A stretch of 64,000 nucleotides of DNA from Enterobacter cloacae (GTDB lineage: Bacteria > Pseudomonadota > Gammaproteobacteria > Enterobacterales > Enterobacteriaceae): NCBI RefSeq assembly GCF_011078175.1, contig NZ_JAALCJ010000003.1, positions 124,001 to 188,000 of the forward strand. Reading direction: 5' to 3'. Below, piece after piece: positions 32,485-44,246 of this stretch (position 1 is its first letter; each line of letters starts with the position of its first letter). The translations under genes were made by a program, and so were the position numbers. The notes beneath the pieces were generated by a model, which worked only from the letters and a program-made list of their open reading frames with translations, ran no database searches and was not told the DNA's origin.

Positions 32485-32510
32485 GCCCGGTGGCACTGTG
32501 TTCACCGGGC
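32485..32510 (+). other. araA-araD intercistronic hairpin
   Basis: GCCCGGTG (32485-32492) pairs perfectly with CACCGGGC (32503-32510) around a 10-base loop, in the 47-bp gap between araA and araD. There is no T tract, so it is probably an mRNA stabilising or processing structure. Confidence 0.7.
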
Positions 32511-32522
32511 AGGGAGACAGCA

Positions 32523-33218
32523 ATGTTAGACGATCTCAAACGTCAGGTACTTGAAGCCAACCTGGCGCTGCCGAAACATAACCTGGTGACCCTGACCTGG
32601 GGCAACGTCAGCGCCGTTGACCGCGAAAAAGGCGTGTTTGTCATTAAGCCTTCAGGCGTGGATTACACGGTGATGACGGCAGACGATATGGTGGTGGTCA
32701 GCATCGAAACGGGTGAAGTGGTGGAAGGCAACAAAAAACCCTCCTCCGATACGCCTACCCACCGTCTGCTGTATCAGTCATTCCCGACTATCGGCGGCAT
32801 CGTGCATACCCATTCGCGTCACGCGACTATCTGGGCGCAGGCGGGTCAGTCCATTCCGGCTACAGGTACCACCCACGCGGACTATTTCTACGGCACCATT
32901 CCCTGTACGCGTCTGATGACCGATGCGGAGATCAATGGTGAGTATGAGTGGGAAACCGGCAACGTAATTGTCGAAACCTTCGAAAAACAGGGAATCGACG
33001 CGGCTCAGATGCCCGGCGTGCTGGTGCACTCCCATGGCCCCTTCGCCTGGGGAAAAAACGCGGAAGACGCGGTGCACAACGCGATCGTGCTGGAGGAAGT
33101 CGCTTACATGGGGATCTTCTGCCGCCAGCTGGCGCCGCACCTGCCGGATATGCAGCAAACTCTGCTGGATAAGCATTACCTGCGCAAGCACGGTGCCAAG
33201 GCCTACTACGGGCAGTAA
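32523..33218 (+). CDS. araD: L-ribulose-5-phosphate 4-epimerase
   Basis: AraD converts L-ribulose 5-phosphate to D-xylulose 5-phosphate, feeding the pentose phosphate pathway. From the ATG at 32523 ([20 protein letters not shown]) the product is 231 residues, as in E. coli. It is a class II aldolase-like zinc enzyme, with metal histidines in [12 protein letters not shown] (around 95) and HSHGPFAWG (around 171). An earlier open stretch back to 32490 covers the hairpin and is not coding. GGGAGACAGCA precedes the ATG. Confidence 0.97.
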   Translation: MLDDLKRQVLEANLALPKHNLVTLTWGNVSAVDREKGVFVIKPSGVDYTVMTADDMVVVSIETGEVVEGNKKPSSDTPTHRLLYQSFPTIGGIVHTHSRHATIWAQAGQSIPATGTTHADYFYGTIPCTRLMTDAEINGEYEWETGNVIVETFEKQGIDAAQMPGVLVHSHGPFAWGKNAEDAVHNAIVLEEVAYMGIFCRQLAPHLPDMQQTLLDKHYLRKHGAKAYYGQ

Positions 33219-33224
33219 ACCTTA

Positions 33225-33318
33225 CCCTCACCCTCTCCCCAGAGGGTGAGGGGACCGAACGGAGCCGTCTTTCCCCCTCGCCCCTCTGGGGAGAGGGCCG
33301 GGGTGAGGGGAAACCACG
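33225..33318. repeat. Palindromic intergenic element after araBAD
   Basis: A perfect 12-bp hairpin CCCTCACCCTCT (33225-33236) with AGAGGGTGAGGG (33241-33252) is followed by a second imperfect palindrome (33274-33318). The two also form one large inverted repeat. They share the CCCTCACCC...GGGAGAGGG theme with the tandem repeat after thiQ. It may serve as the araBAD terminator or protect the mRNA 3' end. Confidence 0.85.
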
Positions 33319-33326
33319 CGCAATAA

Positions 33327-33342
33327 CTGTATAAAACCCCAG
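33327..33342 (+). promoter_or_regulatory. LexA box of polB
   Basis: CTGTATAAAACCCCAG fits the SOS box CTGT-N8-ACAG with one mismatch (CCAG) and differs by one base from the E. coli polB box as recalled. It covers the presumed -35 of the promoter with -10 TATAAT at 33363-33368. Confidence 0.87.
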
Positions 33343-33362
33343 CAAATCCACCTTAACCAGGC

Positions 33363-33368
33363 TATAAT
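33363..33368 (+). promoter_or_regulatory. polB promoter -10 element
   Basis: A perfect TATAAT 32 bp before the polB start. No good -35 is seen; that position is overlapped by the LexA box, so repression by LexA would be direct. Confidence 0.7.
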
Positions 33369-33399
33369 CAGGCCTGGTTTTGTTTTATGGGATAGCGGC

Positions 33400-35757
33400 G
33401 TGGCACAGGCGCAAGAAGGCTTTTTACTGACCCGACACTGGCGGGATACCCCTCAGGGTACGGAGGTTGCGTTCTGGCTGGCAACGGACAACGGTCCGCT
33501 GCACGTTACGCTGCCCCCTCAGGAGTCCGTAGCTTTTATTCCTGAACACCACGTCGAAAAGGTCAAACAGCTGCTGCGCGGTGAAAACGGCTGGCGCCTC
33601 ACTCCCCTGGATTTGAAAGATTTTCACCGCCAGCCGGTGCATGGCCTCTACTGCCGCGCCCATCGCCAGTTGATGCGCTACGAAAAGCTGCTGCGCGAAG
33701 CGGGCGTGACGCTCTACGAAGCCGATATCCGTCCGCCGGAACGTTTTCTGATGGAGCGGTTTATTACCGCGCCCGTCTGGGTGGACGGCACCGCGCAGAA
33801 CGGCAGTCTCATTAATGCGCGTCTTAAGCCTAACCCGAATTATCGTCCACCGCTGAAGTGGGTCTCGCTGGATATTGAAACGACCCGCCACGGTGAACTG
33901 TACTGCATCGGACTTGAAGGATGTGGGCAGCGGGTAGTCTATATGCTCGGACCGCCGAACGGCGATGCATCTCCGCTGAATTTCCATCTGGAGTACGTTA
34001 ACAGCCGACCACAGTTGCTGGAGAAGCTTAACCAGTGGTTTGCCGTGCACGATCCGGATGTAATGATCGGCTGGAACGTCGTCCAGTTTGACCTGCGCGT
34101 GCTGCAAAAACATGCCGAACGTTACCGCATCCCGCTGATTCTTGGGCGCGGTAACACCGAGCTGGAGTGGCGCGAGCACGGGTTTAAGAACGGCGTTTTC
34201 TTCGCTCAGGCCAACGGTCGCCTGATTATCGACGGCATCGAGGCGCTTAAATCCGCCTTCTGGAATTTCTCCTCTTTCTCTCTCGAAGCGGTGGCGCAGG
34301 CGTTGCTGGGTGAAGGTAAATCCATCGACAACCCCTGGGACCGAATGGACGAAATTGACCGGCGCTTTAACGAGGATAAGCCGGCGCTCGCTACCTATAA
34401 CCTGAAAGATTGCGAGCTGGTGACGCAGATTTTCCACAAAACCGAGATCATGCCCTTCCTGCTGGAACGCGCTACGGTGAACGGTCTCGCTGTCGACAGG
34501 CACGGCGGCTCGGTAGCGGCCTTCAGCCACCTCTATTTCCCGCGGATGCATCGGGCGGGCTATGTTGCCCCTAATCTCGGCGACGTGCCGCCGCAGGCTA
34601 GCCCCGGCGGTTACGTGATGGATTCACGGCCCGGGCTGTATGACTCGGTGCTGGTGCTGGATTATAAAAGCCTGTACCCGTCGATTATACGCACGTTCCT
34701 GATAGACCCGGTGGGGCTGGTGGAGGGGATGGCGCAGCCAGACGATGCGCACAGCACCGAAGGTTTTCTCGGGGCACGCTTTTCACGCGAGAAGCACTGC
34801 CTGCCTGAAATAGTGGGAAACATCTGGCACGGTCGGGACGAGGCGAAACGTCACGGCAACAAGCCGCTCTCACAGGCGCTGAAAATCATTATGAATGCCT
34901 TTTACGGCGTGCTGGGCACCAGCGCCTGCCGCTTCTTTGATCCCCGTCTGGCGTCGTCCATCACCATGCGCGGGCATGAAATCATGCGTCAAACCAAAGC
35001 GCTAATTGAATCCCGGGGCTATGACGTCATTTATGGCGATACCGACTCCACCTTTGTCTGGCTGAAAGCCGCGCATTCTGAAGAGGACGCCGCGCGAATC
35101 GGTAAAGAACTGGTCGCCTTCGTGAACGACTGGTGGCGAGAAAGTTTGCAAAAAGAGCGGTTAACCAGCGCGTTAGAGCTGGAGTTTGAAACCCATTTCG
35201 TCCGCTTTTTAATGCCCACCATTCGCGGTACCGACCAGGGCAGCAAGAAGCGCTACGCCGGGCTGATCCAGGAAGGTGACACGCAGCGGATGGTGTTTAA
35301 AGGGCTGGAGACGGTGCGCACCGACTGGACGCCGCTGGCGCAGCAGTTCCAGCAAACGCTGTACCTGCGGGTATTCCGCAATGAGCCGTATCAGGACTAC
35401 GTGCGCGAAACCATCGCCAGCCTGATGGCAGGTGAACTGGATGATCGGCTGGTGTATCGCAAGCGCCTGCGCCGCCCGCTGGCAGAGTATCAACGTAATG
35501 TGCCTCCCCACGTACGCGCTGCGTGCCTGGCGGATGAAGAGAACGTCAAGCGCGGCCGCGCACCGCAGTATCAGAACCGGGGAACGATCAAATACGTCTG
35601 GACAATCAACGGCCCGGAGCCTGTGGATTATCAACACTCACCGCTCGATTACGATCACTACCTGACGCGCCAGCTTCAGCCCGTCGCCGACGGAATTTTG
35701 CCCTTCATTGATGACGATTTTGCTACACTAGTGACAGGACAACTTGGGCTATTTTGA
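33400..35757 (+). CDS. polB: DNA polymerase II
   Basis: PolB is the SOS-induced family B DNA polymerase with proofreading, used in replication restart and bypass of lesions. The 785-residue product has the 3'-5' exonuclease motif DIETTRHGE (around 156), the polymerase motifs [10 protein letters not shown] (around 419) and [10 protein letters not shown] (around 545), and KKRYAG near 622. The start is GTG (GTG GCA CAG GCG). E. coli PolB has 783 residues. The gene has its own LexA-controlled promoter. Confidence 0.97.
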   Translation: MAQAQEGFLLTRHWRDTPQGTEVAFWLATDNGPLHVTLPPQESVAFIPEHHVEKVKQLLRGENGWRLTPLDLKDFHRQPVHGLYCRAHRQLMRYEKLLREAGVTLYEADIRPPERFLMERFITAPVWVDGTAQNGSLINARLKPNPNYRPPLKWVSLDIETTRHGELYCIGLEGCGQRVVYMLGPPNGDASPLNFHLEYVNSRPQLLEKLNQWFAVHDPDVMIGWNVVQFDLRVLQKHAERYRIPLILGRGNTELEWREHGFKNGVFFAQANGRLIIDGIEALKSAFWNFSSFSLEAVAQALLGEGKSIDNPWDRMDEIDRRFNEDKPALATYNLKDCELVTQIFHKTEIMPFLLERATVNGLAVDRHGGSVAAFSHLYFPRMHRAGYVAPNLGDVPPQASPGGYVMDSRPGLYDSVLVLDYKSLYPSIIRTFLIDPVGLVEGMAQPDDAHSTEGFLGARFSREKHCLPEIVGNIWHGRDEAKRHGNKPLSQALKIIMNAFYGVLGTSACRFFDPRLASSITMRGHEIMRQTKALIESRGYDVIYGDTDSTFVWLKAAHSEEDAARIGKELVAFVNDWWRESLQKERLTSALELEFETHFVRFLMPTIRGTDQGSKKRYAGLIQEGDTQRMVFKGLETVRTDWTPLAQQFQQTLYLRVFRNEPYQDYVRETIASLMAGELDDRLVYRKRLRRPLAEYQRNVPPHVRAACLADEENVKRGRAPQYQNRGTIKYVWTINGPEPVDYQHSPLDYDHYLTRQLQPVADGILPFIDDDFATLVTGQLGLF

Positions 35758-35884
35758 CGCGTGACGAAACCGTTGCCATCCAGTACCATAGCGCCCTTTC
35801 CATTCCCGGACCCATTTTTCGATGACCGTCTTTTTTGACGGGGTCGAACTATTGCCTGCAATTAAAGATTAGAGCCGAACAACT

Positions 35885-38791
35885 ATGCCTTTTACACTTG
35901 GTCAACGCTGGATCAGCGATACAGAAAGCGAACTTGGATTAGGAACCGTCGTTGCCGTCGATGCGCGCATGGTTACCCTCCTTTTCCCTGCTACCGGTGA
36001 AAACCGCCTGTACGCGCGCAATGACTCCCCTGTTACCCGCGTAATGTTCAACCCGGGTGACACCGTGACCAGCCACGAGGGCTGGCAGCTAAAGGTTGAA
36101 GACGTAAAAGAAGAGAATGGACTGCTCGCTTACATTGGAACGCGTCTTGATACCGACGAGACAAATGTCATCCTGCGTGAAGTGTTGCTCGACAGCAAAC
36201 TGGTTTTCAGCAAGCCGCAGGACCGTCTGTTTGCCGGGCAAATCGACCGAATGGATCGTTTCTCCCTGCGCTACCGCGCGCGAAAGTTCCAGAGTGAACA
36301 GTACCGCATGCCGTGGAGCGGCCTGCGCGGTCAGCGTACCAGCCTGATCCCCCACCAGCTGAATATCGCCCATGATGTAGGCCGTCGCCATGCGCCTCGC
36401 GTGCTGCTGGCTGACGAAGTGGGCCTGGGTAAAACCATCGAAGCAGGCATGATCCTGCACCAGCAGCTGCTCTCTGGTGCCGCCGAGCGCGTACTGATAG
36501 TGGTGCCTGAAACACTGCAACACCAGTGGCTGGTCGAAATGCTGCGCCGCTTTAACCTGCGCTTCTCCCTGTTCGACGACGAGCGCTATGCCGAAGCCCA
36601 GCACGACGCGGACAACCCGTTTGAAACTGAACAACTGGTGATCTGCTCCCTGGACTTCGTACGCCGCAGCAAGCAGCGCCTGGAGCATCTGTGCGACGCT
36701 GAATGGGATCTGATGGTCGTCGACGAAGCACACCATCTCGTCTGGAGCGAAGATGCGCCAAGCCGTGAATACATGGCGATTGAGCAGCTTGCCGAACGCG
36801 TACCAGGCGTTCTACTGCTGACCGCCACCCCGGAGCAGCTGGGTCTTGAGAGCCACTTCGCCCGTCTGCGTCTTCTCGACCCGAACCGCTTCCACGATTT
36901 TGAGCAGTTTGTTGAGGAGCAGAAAAACTACCGTCCTGTGGCAGACGCCGTCGCACTGCTGCTGGCAGGTCATCGTCTCTCCAATGATGAACTCAACACC
37001 CTCAGCGATCTGATTGGCGAGCAGGATATCGAGCCGCTGCTTCAGGCCGCGAACAGCGACAGCGATAACACGGTATCCGCACGTAAAGAGCTGATCGACA
37101 TGCTGATGGACCGTCACGGCACCAGCCGCGTGCTGTTCCGTAACACCCGAAACGGCGTGAAGGGGTTCCCGAAACGCGAGCTGCACACCATCAAACTGCC
37201 GCTGCCGACCCAGTACCAGACGGCGATTAAAGTCTCCGGCATTATGGGCACCCGTAAATCTGCGGAAGACCGCGCGCGCGACATGCTCTACCCGGAGCAG
37301 ATTTATCAGGAATTTGAAGGCGACACCGGTACCTGGTGGAACTTCGATCCGCGCGTGGAGTGGCTGATGGGCTACCTGACTGCACACCGTTCCCAGAAGG
37401 TGCTGGTGATCTGCGCCAAAGCCGCCACCGCCCTGCAACTGGAACAAGTGCTGCGCGAGCGCGAAGGTATTCGCGCCGCCGTGTTCCATGAAGGCATGTC
37501 TATTGTCGAGCGCGACCGCGCCGCGGCCTGGTTTAGTGAAGAGGACAGCGGCGCGCAGGTGATGCTGTGCTCCGAAATCGGTTCAGAAGGCCGTAACTTC
37601 CAGTTCGCCAGCAATCTGGTGATGTTCGATCTGCCGTTTAACCCGGATTTGCTGGAGCAGCGTATCGGGCGTCTGGATCGTATCGGTCAGGCACATGATA
37701 TTCAGATCCACGTGCCGTATCTGGAGAAAACCGCCCAGTCCGTTCTGGTTCGCTGGTACCACGAAGGTCTGGATGCGTTTGAACACACCTGCCCGACCGG
37801 TCGCGCCATTTACGATCAGGTGCATGCGGACCTGATCGGTTACCTCGCCGCCCCGGAAAATACAGAGGGTTTCGATGAGCTGATCAAGTCCTGCCGCGAG
37901 AAGCATGACGCGCTGAAAGCCCAGCTTGAGCAGGGGCGCGATCGCCTGCTGGAGATCCACTCCAACGGCGGTGAAAAAGCGCAGCAGCTGGCCGACAGTA
38001 TTGAAGAACAGGACGACGATACCAGCCTGATCAGCTTCTCCATGAACCTTTTCGACATCGTCGGGATTAACCAGGACGATCGCGGCGAGAACATGATCGT
38101 GCTGACCCCGTCCGATCATATGCTGGTGCCGGACTTCCCGGGTCTGCCGGAAGACGGCTGCACCATCACCTTTGATCGTGATGTGGCGCTGTCCCGCGAA
38201 GACGCACAGTTCATCACCTGGGAACACCCGCTGATCCGCAACGGTCTGGATCTGATCCTCTCCGGCGATACCGGCAGCAGCACCATCTCCCTGTTGAAGA
38301 ACAAAGCCTTGCCCGTGGGCACGCTGCTGGTGGAGCTGATCTACGTTGTGGAAGCGCAGGCACCGAAACAGCTTCAGCTTAACCGCTTCCTGCCGCCAAC
38401 CCCGGTGCGTCTGCTGCTGGATAAAAACGGTACGAACCTGGCCGGCCAGGTGGAGTTTGAAAGCTTCAACCGTCAGCTGAGCGCGGTGAACCGTCATACC
38501 GGTAGCAAGCTGGTGAATGCGGTGCAGCAGGACGTACATGCCATTCTGCAACTGGGTGAAGCCCAGGCCGAAAAAGCGGCCAGAGTGCTGATCGATGCGG
38601 CGCGTAGCGAAGCCGATGAGAAGCTTTCTGCCGAGCTGTCGCGTCTGGAAGCGTTGAAAGCGGTGAACCCGAACATTCGCGACGATGAGCTGGCCGCAAT
38701 TGAGAGCAACCGCCAGCAGGTGCTGGAAAGTCTCAATCAGGCGGGATGGCGTCTCGACGCTCTGCGTCTTATCGTTGTGACGCATCAGTAA
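35885..38791 (+). CDS. rapA: RNA polymerase-associated ATPase RapA (HepA)
   Basis: RapA is a Swi2/Snf2-family ATPase that binds RNA polymerase and promotes its recycling. The 968-residue product equals E. coli. Two N-terminal Tudor-like domains (about 1-110) precede the ATPase lobes, with Walker A DEVGLGKT (about 177-184), the DEAH box [10 protein letters not shown] (about 280) and motif [13 protein letters not shown] (about 595). The large C-terminal part is specific to RapA. rluA follows after 12 bp. Confidence 0.98.
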   Translation: MPFTLGQRWISDTESELGLGTVVAVDARMVTLLFPATGENRLYARNDSPVTRVMFNPGDTVTSHEGWQLKVEDVKEENGLLAYIGTRLDTDETNVILREVLLDSKLVFSKPQDRLFAGQIDRMDRFSLRYRARKFQSEQYRMPWSGLRGQRTSLIPHQLNIAHDVGRRHAPRVLLADEVGLGKTIEAGMILHQQLLSGAAERVLIVVPETLQHQWLVEMLRRFNLRFSLFDDERYAEAQHDADNPFETEQLVICSLDFVRRSKQRLEHLCDAEWDLMVVDEAHHLVWSEDAPSREYMAIEQLAERVPGVLLLTATPEQLGLESHFARLRLLDPNRFHDFEQFVEEQKNYRPVADAVALLLAGHRLSNDELNTLSDLIGEQDIEPLLQAANSDSDNTVSARKELIDMLMDRHGTSRVLFRNTRNGVKGFPKRELHTIKLPLPTQYQTAIKVSGIMGTRKSAEDRARDMLYPEQIYQEFEGDTGTWWNFDPRVEWLMGYLTAHRSQKVLVICAKAATALQLEQVLREREGIRAAVFHEGMSIVERDRAAAWFSEEDSGAQVMLCSEIGSEGRNFQFASNLVMFDLPFNPDLLEQRIGRLDRIGQAHDIQIHVPYLEKTAQSVLVRWYHEGLDAFEHTCPTGRAIYDQVHADLIGYLAAPENTEGFDELIKSCREKHDALKAQLEQGRDRLLEIHSNGGEKAQQLADSIEEQDDDTSLISFSMNLFDIVGINQDDRGENMIVLTPSDHMLVPDFPGLPEDGCTITFDRDVALSREDAQFITWEHPLIRNGLDLILSGDTGSSTISLLKNKALPVGTLLVELIYVVEAQAPKQLQLNRFLPPTPVRLLLDKNGTNLAGQVEFESFNRQLSAVNRHTGSKLVNAVQQDVHAILQLGEAQAEKAARVLIDAARSEADEKLSAELSRLEALKAVNPNIRDDELAAIESNRQQVLESLNQAGWRLDALRLIVVTHQ

Positions 38792-38803
38792 GCGGAGCGC
38801 AAG

Positions 38804-39463
38804 ATGGTAATGGAGCCCTACAATCCCCCAATGGATCCGTGGCTGGTCATTCTGTATCAGGACGAGCACATTATGGTGGTTAACAAGCCGAGCGGCTTGT
38901 TATCCGTGCCGGGGCGTCTGGAAGAGCATAAAGACAGCGTGATGACGCGTATCCAGCGCGATCATCCCCAGGCCGAGTCTGTCCATCGTCTGGATATGGC
39001 GACCAGCGGGGTGATTGTGGTGGCGCTGAATAAAGCGGCAGAACGTGAGCTGAAGCGTCAGTTCCGCGAGCGCGAGCCGAAGAAGCAGTATGTCGCGCGC
39101 GTCTGGGGTCATCCGGCGCAGGCGGAAGGGCTGGTAGATTTACCGCTGATTTGCGACTGGCCGAACCGGCCTAAGCAGAAAGTGTGTTACGAAACCGGCA
39201 AGGCCGCGCAAACCGAGTATGAAGTGCTGGAGTACGCGCCGGATAACACCGCGCGCGTCCTGCTGAAGCCGATTACCGGGCGCTCCCACCAGCTGCGTGT
39301 GCATATGCTTGCGATGGGTCATCCGATTCTGGGCGACCGCTTTTACGCGCCGCCTGAAGCGCTGGCCTTAGCGCCGCGCCTGCAACTGCATGCGCAGACG
39401 CTCACCATCACCCACCCTGCTTTCGGCAACGCCATGACGTTCAACGCCCCGGTGGACTTCTGA
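38804..39463 (+). CDS. rluA: 23S rRNA/tRNA pseudouridine synthase RluA
   Basis: RluA makes pseudouridine at position 746 of 23S rRNA and position 32 of several tRNAs. The 219-residue product has the catalytic aspartate in HRLDMATSG (Asp 64) and the family stretch KPITGRSHQLRVHM. Two ATGs lie two codons apart (38804 and 38810); the first gives the E. coli length. It is convergent with djlA, with a shared terminator between them. Confidence 0.97.
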   Translation: MVMEPYNPPMDPWLVILYQDEHIMVVNKPSGLLSVPGRLEEHKDSVMTRIQRDHPQAESVHRLDMATSGVIVVALNKAAERELKRQFREREPKKQYVARVWGHPAQAEGLVDLPLICDWPNRPKQKVCYETGKAAQTEYEVLEYAPDNTARVLLKPITGRSHQLRVHMLAMGHPILGDRFYAPPEALALAPRLQLHAQTLTITHPAFGNAMTFNAPVDF

Positions 39464-39497
39464 AAAAATGGCCCGACAGTGTCGGGCCATTTTTTAT
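39464..39497. terminator. Bidirectional terminator between rluA and djlA
   Basis: AAAAAATGGCCCGACA pairs with TGTCGGGCCATTTTTT around GT, directly after the rluA stop. Both sides are A/T runs, so it can serve both convergent genes. Confidence 0.93.
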
Positions 39498-40309
39498 TTA
39501 AAACCTTTCTGCTCTTTAATCAGCTCGTAGGCTTTCTGAATTTCCTGCGCTTTCTGTTTGGCCATCTCCATCATCTCTGGCGGCAGGCCTTTCGCCACCA
39601 GCTTATCCGGATGGTGCTCGCTCATCAGCTTACGATAGGCGCGTTTGATGGTCGTGACATCGTCAGACGGCTTCACGCCGAGGACGTTGCAGGCATCTTC
39701 AAGCGTAGGGCCACGCTGCGCCTGCTGCCAGCCGCCGCCGGACGATTGCTGCTGATAACCACCGCCAAAGTGCGCCCCCCCCTGCATCATGCGCAGGAAC
39801 TGGTCGAACTGCATGCGGGAAATACCCAGCTCTTCGGCAATCACGTACAGGACGTCCCGTTCATTCGGATGCAGAGAACCATCCGCAAAGGCGGCCTGAA
39901 TTTGAATTTCCAGAAACATCCGAATTAAATCAAAGCGCCCGAAACAGATGCTACGGAACTGCCGCATTTTTTCACGCAGCGGGTAGTTATCTGATTTACC
40001 AATCCGGAACGCATTCTGCGCCGCGATGCGAGATTCGCCGTGCAGATTCATGCGATCCATAAAGACGCTGGCAACCTGAATATCGGCTTCCGTTACGCGC
40101 CCTTTTGATTTGGTTAAATGCCCCATCACCTCAAACGTGGTGGAGAAAAAAAGTGACTGGCGCTCGCGCTGGTTGGCAAACCAGGCCATTTTGCGGCTAC
40201 GTGCTTTATCAAACATATGGCCGATAATGAGGCCAAGAACAACGCCCCAGAATCCGGCACCCATAATAATTGCGAACGCAACGCCGATTATTTTACCCCA
40301 ATACTGCAT
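39494..40309 (-). CDS. djlA: Membrane-anchored DnaK co-chaperone DjlA
   Basis: DjlA is a J-domain protein tethered to the inner membrane that stimulates DnaK and influences the Rcs envelope stress response. The 271-residue product begins with one membrane segment (about 6-31, [20 protein letters not shown]). A central TerB-like domain follows, then a Gln/Gly linker ([15 protein letters not shown]), then a C-terminal J-domain with the essential HPD (SEHHPDKLV). It is divergent from lptD. Confidence 0.97.
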   Translation of the reverse strand: MQYWGKIIGVAFAIIMGAGFWGVVLGLIIGHMFDKARSRKMAWFANQRERQSLFFSTTFEVMGHLTKSKGRVTEADIQVASVFMDRMNLHGESRIAAQNAFRIGKSDNYPLREKMRQFRSICFGRFDLIRMFLEIQIQAAFADGSLHPNERDVLYVIAEELGISRMQFDQFLRMMQGGAHFGGGYQQQSSGGGWQQAQRGPTLEDACNVLGVKPSDDVTTIKRAYRKLMSEHHPDKLVAKGLPPEMMEMAKQKAQEIQKAYELIKEQKGFK

Positions 40310-40548
40310 ATACTCCCCGAATGGTCATGTTCCTGGCCGACGCAACGCCATCATTACAGTGGTCGCGCCACGGTCAATTGAGGGACATCGCCTATAATTT
40401 GCATTATCATACTCGTCATTCGATAGCGAGCCTAACACTCTGGCGCGCAAACGGGCAGGATTAACGCTGGTACTGCGCTGATGAGTAAGATAGTCTCTGA
40501 GCGTTTGTAAGCCGTAGCCACTGATGACGGAACAATAAAATACAACGT
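40310..40548. promoter_or_regulatory. Divergent djlA-lptD promoter region
   Basis: About 240 bp that must hold the promoters of djlA and of the lptD operon. In E. coli lptD responds to sigma E. I could not identify a convincing sigma E or sigma 70 site by eye, so only the position supports this entry. Confidence 0.45.
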
Positions 40549-42906
40549 ATGAAAAAACGTATCCCCACCCTTCTGGCCACAATGATTGGCACCGCCCTGT
40601 ATAGCCAACAGGGGCTCGCAGCCGATCTCGCCTCGCAGTGTATGCTTGGCGTCCCAAGTTATAATCGCCCACTGGTGAAAGGCGATACGAATGACTTACC
40701 CGTCACCATTAATGCCGATAGCGCTAAAGGTAATTATCCTGACAATGCGACCTTTACGGGCAATGTCGATATTAACCAGGGAAACAGCCGCCTGCTGGCT
40801 GATGAAGTGCAATTGCACCAGAAGCAATCGGAAGGTGCACAGGCGCCTGTCCGTACCGTGGATGCGCTGGGTAATGTGCACTATGACGACAATCAGGTCA
40901 TCCTGAAAGGTCCGAAAGCCTGGTCGAATCTGAATACTAAAGATACCAACGTCTGGGAAGGTGATTACCAGATGGTGGGCCGTCAGGGGCGCGGTACCGC
41001 AGACCTGATGAAGCAGCGTGGCGAAAACCGCTACACCATTCTCGAAAACGGCACGTTTACCTCCTGTTTGCCAGGGTCAAATACCTGGAGCGTTGTGGGC
41101 AGTGAAGTGATCCACGACCGTGAAGAACAGGTTGCAGAGATCTGGAACGCTCGTTTCAAACTCGGCCCGGTGCCCATTTTCTATAGTCCTTACCTGCAAC
41201 TGCCCGTGGGTGACAAACGTCGTTCAGGTTTCCTGATCCCGAACGCCAAGTACAGCACGTCGAACTATTTTGAGTTCTACCTGCCGTACTACTGGAACAT
41301 TGCGCCCAACATGGACGCCACGATCACGCCGCACTATATCCATAAGCGCGGTAACATCATGTGGGAGAACGAATTCCGCTACCTGACCAAGGCGGGCACG
41401 GGTCTGATGGAATTTGATTATCTGCCATCAGATAAGGTCTTCCAGGACGAGCATCCGAGCGAAGGTGATAAGCACCGCTGGATGTATTACTGGAAGCACG
41501 CCGGGGTATTGGATGAGGTGTGGCGCTTCAACATCGACTACACCAAAGTCAGCGATCCGTATTACTTCAACGACTTTGATTCTAAATACGGGTCCAGTAC
41601 CGATGGTTACGCCACGCAGAAATTCAGCGTGGGCTACGCCAATGAGAACTTTGACGCGACGGTGTCGACCAAACAGTTCCAGGTGTTTGATACACAAACA
41701 AACAGCACCTACGGTGCAGAGCCGCAGCTGGACGTGAACTGGTACCAGAACGATGTGGGTCCTTTCGACACGCACGTATACGCGCAGGCGGTCCATTTCG
41801 TCAACACCAACTCGGATATGCCGGAAGCTACGCGTCTGCATATCGAGCCGACGATCACTCTGCCATGGTCTAACGACTGGGCGAGCCTGAATACTGAAGC
41901 CAAAATGTTGGCCACCCACTACCAGCAGAAAAATATTGATAAATACAATGCGAACCCGAACAACGCGAACGATCTTGCCGATTCAGTAAACCGTGTCCTC
42001 CCTCAGTTTAAAATGGACGGCAAGCTGATTTTCGAACGCGATATGGGCATGCTCGCGGATGGATATACCCAGACGCTTGAGCCACGTATGCAGTATCTGT
42101 ACGTGCCTTATCGCGATCAGAGCAAAATCCAAAACTACGACTCGTCCTTACTGCAATCTGACTATAGCGGCCTGTTCCGCGATCGTTCATACGGTGGCCT
42201 TGACCGTATTGCGTCTGCTAACCAGTTAACGACCGGCGTCACAACGCGCGTATATGATGAAGCTGCCGTTGAACGTTTTAACGTTTCTGTTGGTCAAATC
42301 TACTATTTCACAGAATCACGCACTGGCGATGATAAAATTCAGTGGGAGAAAGAAAACAAAACGGGCTCACTGGTATGGGCGGGCGACACCTACTGGCGCA
42401 TGACGGATCGTTGGGGTCTGCGCGGTGGTGTTCAGTACGATACACGACTGGACAATATCGCGACGGGCAGCGCTGCCATCGAGTATCGTCGTGATGAGGA
42501 CCGTATGTTGCAGTTGACATACCGTTACGCCAGCCCGGAATACATTCAGGCGACACTGCCTAATTATTCCACTTCCGACCCATACAAAGACGGTATTTCA
42601 CAGGTGGGTACCGCCGCGAGCTGGCCGATCGCCGATCGTTGGTCAGTCGTAGGCGCCTACTACTATGACACGAATGCCCAAAAACCTGCTGACCAGATGC
42701 TGGGTCTGCAATATAACTCCTGCTGTTACGCAATACGTGTCGGTTACGAACGGAAACTTAACGGCTGGGATACGCAAAACAGTCAGGGCAAATACGATAA
42801 CGTGATTGGCTTTAATATCGAGCTACGCGGCCTGAGCTCTAACTACGGTCTGGGCACACAGCAGATGCTGCGCTCGAACATTCTGCCGTATCGTAGTTCA
42901 TTGTAA
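40549..42906 (+). CDS. lptD: LPS-assembly outer membrane protein LptD
   Basis: LptD with LptE forms the outer-membrane translocon that inserts lipopolysaccharide. The 785-residue product has a signal peptide of about 24 residues (ending GLAA). A periplasmic jellyroll domain (about 40-200) precedes a large beta barrel. The cysteines that form the activating disulfides are present: Cys 31, FTSCLPGS (about 173) and the pair in NSCCYAIR (about 725). It is first in the run lptD-surA-pdxA-rsmA-apaG-apaH. Confidence 0.98.
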   Translation: MKKRIPTLLATMIGTALYSQQGLAADLASQCMLGVPSYNRPLVKGDTNDLPVTINADSAKGNYPDNATFTGNVDINQGNSRLLADEVQLHQKQSEGAQAPVRTVDALGNVHYDDNQVILKGPKAWSNLNTKDTNVWEGDYQMVGRQGRGTADLMKQRGENRYTILENGTFTSCLPGSNTWSVVGSEVIHDREEQVAEIWNARFKLGPVPIFYSPYLQLPVGDKRRSGFLIPNAKYSTSNYFEFYLPYYWNIAPNMDATITPHYIHKRGNIMWENEFRYLTKAGTGLMEFDYLPSDKVFQDEHPSEGDKHRWMYYWKHAGVLDEVWRFNIDYTKVSDPYYFNDFDSKYGSSTDGYATQKFSVGYANENFDATVSTKQFQVFDTQTNSTYGAEPQLDVNWYQNDVGPFDTHVYAQAVHFVNTNSDMPEATRLHIEPTITLPWSNDWASLNTEAKMLATHYQQKNIDKYNANPNNANDLADSVNRVLPQFKMDGKLIFERDMGMLADGYTQTLEPRMQYLYVPYRDQSKIQNYDSSLLQSDYSGLFRDRSYGGLDRIASANQLTTGVTTRVYDEAAVERFNVSVGQIYYFTESRTGDDKIQWEKENKTGSLVWAGDTYWRMTDRWGLRGGVQYDTRLDNIATGSAAIEYRRDEDRMLQLTYRYASPEYIQATLPNYSTSDPYKDGISQVGTAASWPIADRWSVVGAYYYDTNAQKPADQMLGLQYNSCCYAIRVGYERKLNGWDTQNSQGKYDNVIGFNIELRGLSSNYGLGTQQMLRSNILPYRSSL

Positions 42907-42959
42907 TGTGCTTGATTTACAACGTAATCCGCTTTGCGGTTAATTGAAATGGAAAAAGT

Positions 42960-44246
42960 ATGAAGAACTGGAAAACGCTGCTACTCGGTGTCGCTATGGT
43001 TGCGAATACCAGCTTCGCGGCCCCACAGGTTGTCGATAAAGTCGCGGCTGTGGTTAACAACGGCGTCGTGCTTGAAAGTGACGTTGACGGTTTGATGAAA
43101 TCTGTAAAGCTCAACTCGGGCCAGGCAGGTCAACAACTTCCGGATGACGCTACGCTGCGCCACCAGATCCTGGAACGTCTGATCATGGATCAGATAGTCC
43201 TGCAAATGGGCCAGAAAATGGGTGTGAAGATCTCTGACGAACAGCTCGATCAGGCGATCGCCAACATTGCAAAACAGAATAACATTACCCCGGACCAGAT
43301 GCGTAGCCGCCTGGCCTATGACGGCATCAGCTATGCCACCTACCGTAATCAGATCCGTAAAGAGATGCTGATTTCAGAAGTGCGTAACAATGAAGTCCGT
43401 CGCCGCGTCACCATCCTGCCTCAGGAAGTGGATGCCCTGGCAAAACAGGTCGGGAATCAGAATGATGCCAGCACTGAGCTGAACCTGAGCCACATCCTGA
43501 TCCCACTGCCGGAAAACCCAACCTCCGATCAGGCGGCTGAAGCAGAAAGCCAGGCACGCGCTATCGTTGAGCAGGCGCGTAATGGCGATGACTTTGGCAA
43601 ACTGGCAATCACGTACTCCGCTGACCAGCAGGCCCTGAAAGGCGGCCAGATGGGCTGGGGCCGTATTCAGGAGCTACCGTCTCTGTTTGCCCAGGCGCTG
43701 AGCACCGCGAAGAAAGGCGACATCGTCGGTCCAATCCGTTCCGGTGTGGGCTTCCATATTCTGAAAGTGAATGACCTGCGCGGTCAGAGCCAGAACATTT
43801 CGGTTACCGAAGTTCATGCGCGTCATATCCTGCTTAAACCGTCTCCGATCATGACTGACGATCAGGCCCGTGCGAAGCTGGAACAGATCGCCGCCGACAT
43901 CAAGAGCGGTAAAACCACCTTCGATAAAGCGGCAAAAGAGTTCTCTCAGGATCCTGGCTCTGCAAACCAGGGCGGTGACCTGGGTTGGGCGGCAGCCGAT
44001 ATTTACGATCCGGCTTTCCGCGATGCGTTAATGAAGCTGAATAAAGGCCAGATGAGCGCACCGGTGCACTCTTCCTTCGGCTGGCATCTGATCCAGCTGA
44101 TGGACACCCGCAACGTGGATAAAACCGACGCTGCCCAGAAAGACCGCGCGTATCGCATGCTGTTTAACCGTAAGTTCTCTGAAGAAGCCGCAACCTGGAT
44201 GCAGGAACAGCGCGCCAGCGCTTACGTGAAAGTGTTGAGCAACTGA
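42960..44246 (+). CDS. surA: Periplasmic chaperone and prolyl isomerase SurA
   Basis: SurA escorts outer-membrane proteins, including LptD, across the periplasm. The 428-residue product has a 20-residue signal peptide ([20 protein letters not shown]), an N-terminal chaperone domain and two parvulin domains (about 170-270 and 280-380, each with a HILL/HILI motif). A short C-terminal helix completes the chaperone core. It lies 53 bp after lptD and its TGA overlaps the pdxA ATG. Confidence 0.98.
   Translation: MKNWKTLLLGVAMVANTSFAAPQVVDKVAAVVNNGVVLESDVDGLMKSVKLNSGQAGQQLPDDATLRHQILERLIMDQIVLQMGQKMGVKISDEQLDQAIANIAKQNNITPDQMRSRLAYDGISYATYRNQIRKEMLISEVRNNEVRRRVTILPQEVDALAKQVGNQNDASTELNLSHILIPLPENPTSDQAAEAESQARAIVEQARNGDDFGKLAITYSADQQALKGGQMGWGRIQELPSLFAQALSTAKKGDIVGPIRSGVGFHILKVNDLRGQSQNISVTEVHARHILLKPSPIMTDDQARAKLEQIAADIKSGKTTFDKAAKEFSQDPGSANQGGDLGWAAADIYDPAFRDALMKLNKGQMSAPVHSSFGWHLIQLMDTRNVDKTDAAQKDRAYRMLFNRKFSEEAATWMQEQRASAYVKVLSN

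Noticed and set aside
35796-35845. Candidate terminator after polB (GACCGTC-T6-GACGGGGTC)
   Set aside because: The pairing is broken by bulges and no T run follows the stem, so I did not list it as a feature.
37583-38869. 428-codon minus-strand frame opposite rapA
   Set aside because: Antisense shadow of rapA; it runs past the rapA end into rluA with no promoter or ribosome site.
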